A stretch of 64,000 nt of DNA from Mesocentrotus franciscanus. Taxonomy: Eukaryota; Echinodermata; Echinoidea; Camarodonta; Strongylocentrotidae. A program made the translations under genes and the position numbers. The notes below the pieces were generated by a model, which saw nothing but the letters and a program-made list of their open reading frames with translations, was not told the origin of the DNA and did not search any database. The stretch is taken from NCBI GenBank assembly GCA_037976565.1, contig CP137675.1, positions 4,040,837 to 4,104,836 on the forward strand, read 5' to 3'. Numbering within the stretch: position 1 is the first letter of the stretch; every line of letters starts with the position of its first letter. Positions 48,501 through 60,500 of the stretch are shown here, one piece after another.

Positions 48501-51500
48501 TTCATCAAATTAATGAAGAATTTGCCTTCGAAATTTGTTTACTTTTTTCGCATCAATCGGTACACAATTGTTTATTTTATGCAAATGATGTTTACTGGAC
48601 GAGAGTCGATCGCTCGGTAATTGGGGTGCTCCGCTGCGCCTGATATCTCTGGTCATTCACAATGCATTTAATCCTGCTTCATGGAGGAAGCCCCCTTCCC
48701 TTATTACCTAATGCAAATCTACGACAGACTATTGCACATTGTGCACATCACATTTGTTGTAGATGAGGATGGCAGTAGCCCACATCCCTCACACTCAGTT
48801 CATCATACTTTTATTGAAAGGAGGGGGGAAGGGTACCCTCTAGTACCTACATTGTAGGCTGTACATCAATGCGAGACAAAGCACGCCAGTTTCACACCCT
48901 GTCTGATTACATTTGACACATTCTCATTTATTAGAGGGACTCTACATGATCAGTCTGTCTATCTGTATGTATCTCTCCCATCTGAAAACCTACCACCTGC
49001 TTCCATCCTGTATGGCTTTAATCTATGTTAACCCCTTTCGCGACAATCATTCCACACCTTGTGGTTTGGCTCAATAACTTTGATTCAGAGCCCTAAAAGA
49101 TATGCCAGATACGTCATACGAGTAGAAAGGACACAAATTTCCGCACACACTACATCCATTTTACTTTCATGACTATATTGTGTTTGATGCCAGGATTATT
49201 AAAAAAAATCATTAAAATCCTTAAATTGGTATCACATCAAAAGATTCAAAATCAATGTTTTTTTAATTAAAAAATTCAAATTTTCGACTTTTCAACAACA
49301 TTCTCACCCATGTACAGTGTTTTAGAGACATTTTATTTTCACAATGTAGCGATAACAGAAAAATATTATTGTTGCCAATTTGAAGAACAACATTTGATTT
49401 ATTTTGCCCTAAATATAAATCCTGTCCTGAAAGGGGTAGGCAGTTGAATAGTACAGTATAGTTCTTTGTATAAAGACGAAATGGGAATATGAACAGTAAT
49501 TGAAAGTAGGCTGAAGAAACAATCTTTGTATTTAAAGTGGCATAGGATTAGATTCAACCGATTCTCTGTTGATTTCAGGACATAGCAATAGTGCTTTATT
49601 CAGTAATCTTTGCAGGGGTAGAATCCTATTTTATTTCCAAGGATTAATTCTATTTTATGCCTGAATAGGGTACAGGGTGTATCGACTTGTCAATGTGTGT
49701 TTTTCCTATTTGAGGCAAGGGGGTGTATCCTTGACACATTTGAAATAATGTCCACCTGATATCTTGCATGTAAGAGTAATTTTTTTATTTTTTTTTATTT
49801 TTTATAAATCAGATATAAATAACTGCTGCAAACACTTTGAACCTAACACCCCAATATACTGTCAAAATATATACAGAATTATGATGGAATGATCATGATG
49901 GAAGGGAAAGGTTGTGACTTTTAAAGCATTCTGTGTCTTTAACTAAATCTTGCTAGACTGTTTAAGAATTAAACAAAAGAAAAAGATATTTTGTGAATTA
50001 GTTAATTAATTTCATTCTTATTACATTACATTATTGTACACCAGTTAAAAAGTTGAAGAATATGAAGATGTACTCAGTGCGTTTGAATTTGTTTCACCTG
50101 GTGGAGTGTTTAATAGTTAGAGGTACATGTATGCAAGATGTGAATGGTATCTACGCCCCCATTAAATTGGACAAGGGTTAGTATGGGCTCCAGTGGGGGG
50201 CTTGGGGCTCAAGCCCCCACCCCCAATATTCTTCTAGAACCCTGCCTTTAATACCAAGGAGTAACTAAGCAAACTTCTTGAATCACAATAAAAACACAGT
50301 GTACATGTAACTTCTCACCGGGGCAGGATATAAAGTGACATCACATTTCATCATCCATTTCATCCCAGAAGATGGATTGGGGGTTAGGTTTGCGCCCCTG
50401 GGTCTGGAAGCAATTCCTGGAAAGAAAGATTACCTTGACATTGAGACAGTGTATGTGCTACATTTAGTTACATGAATTTCATCCCAGAAGATTGATAGGG
50501 GGTTAGGTTTACACCCCCAGGCATGGAAGAATTTCCTGGAATGAAAGATGACCTTGACATTGAAACATTGAGACATAAGGTGTGTCTTCATCAGCTCGAG
50601 ATTGCCAAATAGCCCGCTATTTCTGATTTGGGAAATAAGCCCGAAGTTACAAATCGCGTCTTCATCAGCTCGAGTTTCATGAATCTCGAGCTTGAGAAAT
50701 TAGCTCGAGATATTTTGTTCAGCGCTCGCGCATAGTGCGAGTCTTCGGGCTGGTGAAGACGCACGGACAAATAGCGGGATATTTTGCCAAACAGCGGGAT
50801 AGTTTGCAAACTAGCCCAAGATATCTTGGGATGACTATCTCGACCAAATATCCCGCTAATTGCAACTGGGGGCTGATGAAGACGCAAATTAGCTGGATAA
50901 TTTGCAATCGGGATAGTTAAAATAGCGGGTTATTTGGCAATCTCGAGCTGATGAAGACAGGCCTAATGATCTTCTACATCATGTTACACGCACATGTGTA
51001 TATATCTAGCAAAGTGATGCCTGCATCCATAAAATACAGAATTATGTTACATTGTATATGATATGAAGTCATATCAACACTCATTTGTGAGAGTTAATAG
51101 GATTTCTGATTACCTACTAAAGTGCAGTTCAGATATAGTGCGGTAAACCGCCGCAAAAAAACAACACTCTTCTTTTTATGTGTAAATGAAAGCCGACTGC
51201 GCACAACAAAGTTATTAAAAAACAAGTTATTAAAAAAAATAACAATAAAGACAACTTCTGGGCCAGATTATAACTCGACAGAATACATTACATGTACATA
51301 CTGTATAAGGATAAGGATGAATTAGGGACTACTGAAAGTATTGAGTATTATCCATAAATGTTATCCTTGTCAACTGATACTGTCAGTGTACACTGCAAAC
51401 TTCCTTGTTTCCTTGGAGAGTGAGTCGGCTTTAACCTTTTCAATAATACTGGTAGATTTTATGTGACAAAGATTCTTAAAGGAGTGTGTTGTGGAAGTGT

Positions 51501-54500
51501 TGTGGTATAGAGGTTCATTTACTTGACTCTCAATCCAAGGGTTGAGGGTTCAAATCTCAGCCTTGCACTAATGCCACTCTCCACCCAGATGTAAATGGGT
51601 ACATGTACCTGGTAGTCTCTGGGGTAATAATCATCATAGGGCCCTCAGGTAGAATAGCATTGAAGCTGATGGGGCTTCCCTGGGTAATCAAAAGTATCTA
51701 TTATTATAATTATCATTACCTGTTATCCGTAGTGGTATTATTAATAGTATTAGTAGTAGTAGTAATATAAGTAGTAGTATAGTAAAAAAAAAAAAGAAGA
51801 AAAAAAGAATGCTGTATAGAATAAATTCACACTTCAAGCATCGGTTCATTCAGCAAATATCCATACACATTTTTGTTTTGTATGTATTTCATCCATCTCT
51901 AAAATAACATAGTAATTGTTATTACCGGTAGATGTTATTAAATTAGCTGAGACTAATTTTGTTGATAATGTTAAGATGAATATTTGACTTGATTACTTGA
52001 TTTTCTTGTATAGATGGAGATTATTCTGGTGATGATGATGAGAATGAACCCGTGACCCCTCGAGCGAATCACCATCATCATCATCATCATCCCGTGCACA
52101 CTGAGAATGGACCAACTAGTATTAAAGGTAAGAGGATCCTGGACTATCTGATTATCTTTCAGGATGTTGTAGGCAGTCGTGCAGTTGAGGCTGGCAGTGC
52201 CAAGTCACGAGGTGGCTGAAAAATATTACCTTCCGTGGATTTTGCGCACATGACTTGGTCCAAGGCCAAGGCCACTGAAATGTGGCTTCAAGGCTAAATG
52301 TGGCTTTGAGGCTAAATGTGGCTTTAAAGGGCAAGTCCACTTCAAAAATTAATTACTCTCAATAAAAGCAGAAAAATCAGACAAACCAATCAAAAAAAGT
52401 TTGAGCAAAATCGGATAACTAATAAGAAAGATTTTTTGAAAAAGTATGTAAAACTATGGAACAATGAGAATCGCAACACAAATTGCCAAGATTTCCCCAT
52501 GCCTTTGCCCAGGTTATTTGATTTGTATCATATTGCGTGCATGACATTTCCACAAAAAAAATTATGAATTCTGAAGAATTTATACTATTTCCTGAATATT
52601 GTATTTCATAATTATTGATTTTTATATAAATAGTTTATCAAAATTCAATTTTTCATTATTTAACTGGACAAAAATTACTCTTTATTTGTGCATCCACACA
52701 AAAACATATTACTAACAATCTAACTTGGATGCTGGTGTGAAGAAATAAGATTCTTAGGGTGAAAATAGGAAATTTATACTATCAATATAAAGAAAATAAT
52801 AAGTGGATAGTGAGGACCATATGTCACAGACTCATGAGTGAGCTGCCAATTTGTGTAGTGATTTTCAAACTTTTTCATGTCAGTAAAAATTCATAACTTT
52901 CTTAATAGTTATCCGATTTTGCTCAAACTTTTTTTGATTGGTTTATCTGATTTTTCTGGTTCTATTGAAAGTAAGTTATTTTTGGAGTGGACTTGGGCTT
53001 TAAGGCTAAATTTGTATTCAACACTGCTAGTAGGATCTGATAAATCAATTTGGCTCCTATCATATGCCTGCAGAGTCAAGATTAATCCAAAATGTTCTCA
53101 CATCTTCCAATCAAATACTAACAATGATAATAAATCTGAATTTTCATGATATTCCCATAGCCCCAAAGCGTAGATCATGGCTACATGTGTGTAGGATATG
53201 CCTGTTTACACTTCCAAACTTGATGGGGCTAATGGCTGTATGAAAAAAGTAGTAGGGCTAAAGTAGGGGGGGGGGTGGCATAGCCTTTCCTCCGTTCCAG
53301 TGGTGTTTTAAGCTCAAGCCTTGATATTAAAGATAAAGTTGAGTTCTGGTCATGCGATTGCATTGTGAAAGAAACATTGTGGAATCGATAAGAAAAGGTT
53401 GATCATCTAGCATATAAGTATTGGTGTGTACTGCAAGGTTTTGGAATCATCAAAATGATAAGAAATTTGGCACAGTCTTGGTAAAGTTACGAGCACTGTA
53501 CACAGAAAGATGTATATGGGACTACACGAACATGTGGCATAAAATTCTGTCCCGATTTTTATGATGTTACATGCCATATTTAGAATATTAAGGCATTAGA
53601 AGAGCCATGTGTTTCAGGGAACATTTTTTCTCTGATGTTCTTCCACACTTGCATAATACAATGATAACGCTCACAAATTATTGTTCACCTCTTCCCAGAA
53701 CTCAACCTTCTCTTTACAGCACTGCATGTAAGGATTTTTAAAATGTACAGAACATCACATTATTCTTTCAAAATTTTCTCATGCCTTTTTTATCACAAGG
53801 AAGCACTTCTGATATTTCAAACCATGTTGTTGCTTTTATTCCACAAAGGCCAAGTCTCTTGTTATCATGATATGTAATTTTTCTCTAGATGTTCCTGGTA
53901 TATGTGGTTCTTTTTTGAAAGTGGTAACTTTAGAGCTCTGTATGATACTTCCATTACTCAAAATACATGTACAAAGAAAGTTCACTAGACATGAGCAAGT
54001 TTGTTTAGTACTACTGTGGTACATATAATCTTCAAATTCTTTCTAAAGGACATTCCCTTTTAACATTTAGAATTAGAGAAAAGCTCTTCCTGTAAGGTTG
54101 GTTACTTTTCATGCAGTGACCTCACGAACCTTGCCCAACCTTGCACCAAAACATGACAATGCCCTCTGCCCATGACCACTCATTTTGTTATGATACCAGT
54201 GTTTCTGAATCATATGATCCGTCCCCTCTTGCTACCTTGGCCTTTGCAATAGATAAAATATCGGGTCAATGTCTTGGAACTGATACAAATGTGTTACTAC
54301 AAGTCAATGCATTGTTCAATCACAATAATTCTCGTTGTTAATGCATGTACATGTACAATATCCCAAAGTTTCGTACTATCTATATTTATTGTAAATAAAT
54401 GCAAGTCTCTTTTTCTACCGTATTATTTTTCTCCAGTGAAAAAGGAATTGTCTTTACTTGTATCGTAATAACAACTTGGTTTATCCTTGCAATTATCATC

Positions 54501-57500
54501 ACATTGTTTAAGACTTGTACATGTGAATATACTTCTTTGATAAAGGAAACATCTCCTTGATAAATGAAGAAAAACATTGTGTTTGTTTGATACTCGTTGC
54601 TTGTACATGGAGGTGAACCTCGAATACTGTCAGCACAACATGCTAATATTTGTCTTTTAGTGTTTATAAACAGCAGTTGAGATGTGTACTTGGCTCTAAT
54701 GTGTCAATAAATTTCCACACAGTTTCTAAAGGACACAAGTCGAAAGTCACCCCCCCCCCCTCACCCATCCACCCCCTCTCTTTCACACATACAGGTACAC
54801 ACACAAATTGTCAAAATGAATCTGGGAGTACAAGAAATTCTCAAACTCTCTTTTCATTTAGAACCTCCAAGAGTTGATTCAATGCATTTGCATTTTTTTT
54901 TTGGGGGCCCTTACCATATGAGTGACATAATATACAATATGTATAGATGTATGTACTCTTTTTTTTTGGGGTCCTGATAGAATGAAGGGCTTCTTTATAT
55001 TGAGTGGAGTTGCCAGAATAATGCAGCCAACAAGAATATCAGCAATGTCCCCTCCCCTATCCCCTTCCTCATTTCCTTTGAAGAAAAGAAAGAAACAAAC
55101 AAAAAAACTACACCCAAGTGGTACTCTTTAGTAATAACCATGGCATATGTGCATGTACATGTAGATACATGCATGTACTATCCCCATTGGGGAATAGAAT
55201 CTAAATAATTTCTCATGCATTTACATATAGATGTTGGCAAAGACAGTATATTGCCGTGCCCTGTTTCCTGCGACATGTCTAATTATTTATAACCTAATTT
55301 GCTCTCTGCTGTACATACATGAAGGAAATCTCCCACAAAGTCTCGTAATTATCCAACTTGTAATTATCCAACTTGGCGTGGGTTTAAGAGCCACAGCAAT
55401 CAGGTTAATAATCAACCAAACTTTAAAGGGAAGGGACAGAGGTAGAGCAATATTAATGTAATAGAAATCCTTTAAAGATACTATGTCCCTTTTGCAGCCA
55501 ACATCAAATTCTGTAGAACTTTGCAGGAATTGTGAATATGTCATGTATGTCCTATCTGTGAAATTTAAACGTTAGCAGTGTCCTAATATTCAAATTATGC
55601 AAGGAAACCCGTTTACTTGCTAGACTTCACTGTCAGACACTATTGAGTGACTGACTGGCTTTTTCATCTTTGGTAATAACATACATAAAATGAGCTGTAA
55701 AGGGTACATGAGCATTTGTCTACATCAATAACCCACTTCTTGTAATGGCCAAAATTAAACTGATTGAATCTTTGCGCAGCATAAAACGTACGACCATTCG
55801 GTACAATGGTCTGAAAAATCAGACTATTACTTACTGGCTCTATAGCTCCTAAGTCGATTCGACAACTAATAGTCGTTATTTTCCCACTTGAAGACATTTT
55901 TAAGCCCCCCTTTTTTTAGGGAAGTTCTAAATTAGTATTGTCTTTCAAATGCCGTTGGAATTTAACCTTTTCATTTTTTTGGCCTGCAAATGGGACATAG
56001 TACCTTTAAGGGCTCAATAGACCGGTCTACTAACATATTCAAATGTTATACATACTTTTTAAACAAAGGTTGTTCCTGACAACCCGAAAGCTTGCCCAAG
56101 GCTTGCAAGACATAGCAACAAGTAATGTATGCAGAATGGATTCCAAGCATTGTAGTTCATTCAGTAATAACAGATTAATGGAATAGCTCATCACTAGGTC
56201 CCCAGGATAAAAACATTCATAAATTTGAATATGTTCTATCCACTTCATGTTCATTGACCTTCAGGTCCTTTCTTATAAAACTTTTTTTAAATCTTTAAAA
56301 ATAAAAAGTTTCATGTTTCTATAGTAATTTTACTCACAGCTAATCAAGTACAACAATTTCATTAGCTTATAAAATGGTTATTGTAACCAGGCATATGGCA
56401 GGGTCAGTCTTTGAAATGATTACTGGGACTTCATTATGCCACGCAGCCACGGTGATCATTTCCAAGGCACTTTGGAAGAATTCATTGAGATACTATATGC
56501 TAAAAAGAATGGTACCATAATTAAAAGTCTTAATAATTATTCATGCAGTGAGATCAAGTGAAGACAACATTTTAAGAAAAGGTCTGATTTTATGTTCATG
56601 TATTATTGCTGGTTGCTTGTCTTCAGCATATATCATTGAATTAAAACTCAAAGAAATTTCAAATCAAAATCATGCACTTTAATAACCAAACTTGGGGGAC
56701 AATTTTAGATCCTATGTACCGGTATAGATGTACACTGTAGAGAGCATGCGAAGAGTACAAAATAGAATATAAAGTTCTGTAATGACTGCTCATAAAGGCA
56801 TGCATTTAAGTATCAAAAGCAAACATTAAGTCAAGCCATCTTACAGTAATCAAAAACGGTGTGACGCATTGTCAATATTGATGGTCAGAGTCTTTATTGA
56901 AAGTCTAAATGACCTCTATCAAGATATCCCTGTCTTACAAAGAGTTGAAATCAATCACAACTATGTACATGTACATAAGAGATAGGAGACTGCAAACTTG
57001 CGATTGATTCGGATAAATCGCAACTCTTTGTTAGACAGGGCCGTGATGTATAATATAGATGAGGTTCTTTCTTTTTCTGTAATACTTCAGGACTCGCTCT
57101 CTGTATGTGAATTACATCTGTCTGTAACTCACTTTTCATCCATCCATCTAAGCTGGCTGGGACTGTTATACATTTTATCAAGGAGTACATGCATATCTAT
57201 ACATGTATATATATCAATGACATACATTAGACAGGGGCTAACCATGATTTGCCCCCTACACTCTATTAAACAATCACAATAAATGAAATTAAAAAAAGAA
57301 AGCTGCAATTAAATATAACTTAGTGTAAATGGGTGATACTGCTTGGAATCTTTGAATAGTAGTTTGATGAAGAAGTAGCCTTATAAGCCCCCATGAATAA
57401 AATCCCTTTTATCCTGATGTACATGTATACATATGCTACTTTTTCAAACGCTAGATTGTGCTTGACACAAATTATCGTACCAGCAAAAATGACATACATC

Positions 57501-60500
57501 TATCTTGTATTACAAATACACTTTTTTACAGTCTTCTGTTTATCTTTTCAAATGGGTCAAATATCATGTACATACATGTATGGCAAAGAGTGAAGTATGA
57601 TGAGGGTATACACAATTTCAGTGAGTCTATGCAGGCATGGTAGCAGACCCATTTTGCCCCTCCCCTCCCCTCCCATCTCTGAATACACTCCTGCAAACAC
57701 ATAGATTGATAGTAATTTTAGAAGATACACTCTCTGATAGGTAATTATGAAAAAGATAGATATTTCTGTTTAAAGGGATCCGGTAACTTTGTCTCAGATT
57801 CTGAAACAAAATTCTGGATTTAGCTCATGATGCAATGATAATCATAAACCTTTTGGTCAGTCAGGAACCCCATGACTTTTACAAGCTGATCGCCTGTCTG
57901 ATTATCAAGATATTTATGATTGGAATTACAAATTTTGAAAACCGTTCGCCTGATGGTTCTTATAACACTATAGTCTATTAGGGAAACGAGTATGGTAAAA
58001 CCGGTCAATCAAAGATTTTACTTTTTGAGGCACTTCTTGATCATTTTGAAGCGCAATTTTTTTAGGGCTTCATTATTACACCATATCACAGACACTAATA
58101 ACATGTAGGGCCGTGTATCTCAGATTTAACACTGTTAAACGATCCCTTTAAAGAACCGTCTTTGAAAAAAAAATCATATTAATGAAAAATAAAGTAAACT
58201 GAAGTCCAGGCTGCTTAGTGGGTGTACATGTATATATGTTTGTAGGTCTTCTATAGGTCTTACAATTGATTTGAATTGTTGGCCATAACAAATAAATTAA
58301 AGTGATACCACTTGTATGACATATTATGGAAGATAATCTTTATTTATCTACTCCTCAAGTGGACCAAGAGTGTTGAGGTTTAGACACAAAGTCCGCAAAA
58401 TCAACCTCATCACCATTTTTGTTTAAAGATAAAGATAGGTTCTGGTCGTGAGATTGCATCATGAAAGAAACTGCATGGAAGCAGTTTTGAAAAGGTTTTT
58501 AATCATACAACACGTAAGTATCGGTGTATACTGTGAGGTTTTGGAATCATCAAAATGTTAAGAAAGTGGCCCAGTCTTGCTATTAAGAGTCACATGCACT
58601 GTACACAGAAATGTATACTTTATGGGACTACACAAAGAAGTGGCATGAAATTATGGTCCACAACCTTTATCTGTAAATAGCCATATTTCGAATATGAGGG
58701 CATTTGAGGAGCCATCCTTTTCAGGGGATATTTCTTCCTATGATATTCTTCCACACTAACATAACAAATTAAAAAAGGTTCACATATTATTTTTCACCTT
58801 TCCCAGAACTCAACCTGCTCTATAAACACTGAGATTTCACAACTTTTTTGAGATTTCACAAAATTTAAAACTATGACAGTGCCATGCGAACATGGCTGTT
58901 GATGATATTAGATGGCTAAGAAGCTAATGGCTTGTTCACACCAGAATAAATTAATACAAAACTTGTATAAAGAATAGTAGCGAAAGGGATGCACACACTG
59001 GATAATAAAGAAACATCATTTCTTGTAAAGAAACTCATTTTTAAGAGGTCAGTTGACATGATCGACTGCTGGTCGGTCATCTGTGCATGCTCACGATGAG
59101 CCCTGCACAGTGGTATACAATGTTCAGGCGAGAACTGGACCCTGTTTCTTTATCCAGTTTCATTTAATTGTAACAGTGCTCAAAAATTTCAGTTATTGTT
59201 ATTGTTCAGATTTTTTATATACCGGTATAAATATTTTCATATGGCTATTCAATAAATTTTGCTGGTTTGAAAATGGGGGGGGGGGGCATTGATGCATTAG
59301 GAATATCCGTAAACATAAACCACAGAATGCACAGAACATCCTATTTCCTTCCGGAATGACTTCTTTTTCCATTCTATATCCTATTCTATATCAACCACAA
59401 CCTTCACATAGGACATCTCATTGTATAATGTCACTGAGATAGTTATCTTTTTCTGCACATAACTCTTCTAACATGCCCAAATATGAAGCAAAGGATCTAC
59501 ACAGTGGTTGGAAATTTTGATTTCAAAGCTCTTTCCTAGAAGAATAATAGAAGGAAACCTTGAATGATATTGTGGTTTGAATTCCTGGTTTTGATCGGTT
59601 TACCAAAGCAGTAACTACTAGCAGTAACCCCTTGGGTTACAGTGTACATGTATCTCAATTCATCATCACGTTGCATTTCAATTTCAATTTTCGAGTTGTT
59701 TATTTCAATTCCAGCAAATACATAAAAAATACATGGGTAAATACATGAAATATATACATATATATATATACAAGTTAAAAATAAAATACAGTATAATACA
59801 GTACAAATTTTACAAAAACGGTATAATGGGAATTAGGATGGCCATAACAAACCAATTGGGGTTTTGTCAAGACGGCCATTTTAAAGCCATGGATACAGTC
59901 ATTGAGTATAATCATAAAGCATGAAATTAAATGAATTGTATGATCAGGAAAGGTGCATTCTGGAATAGAACACCTTCATTCTTTAATAGGAATGCTTGAA
60001 AGAAAATATGAATGTACACGAGTGTGTTTAACATGCAGAAATGTGTAGACACAGAGTATTAAGGTTGTATAATAGAGGGAGACAAAGAGAAATAGAAAGA
60101 GAAAGGGAAAGAGAGAGAGAGAGAAATCTACATGTCCTTCCTGCATGAAATCATGTGCCTGGTATTACAGTATACATATCTATACATTACGTAATTAGAG
60201 AGATTACATAACAATATGGTACTCACTTGGCCTATGGAAGATGGGGCTCAGGGGACACTAGTACTGCACATTTTCACCAAACAGAGTGACCCCAATGCAT
60301 TGAACTCATTGGACACCCCCCCCCCCATTTGAATTGTTCTGCAGCTGCTGTACTGATTCCTACATGTACTCTCTAGACAAATCCTGTTCACTTCTAAATA
60401 TTCAATCTCATACCAAGTGTCTACATTCCATATATTATCCAGATCACACTATGACACAGCACTATTGTCTTATGGCAAGACATTAGCCTTCATTTGCCAC

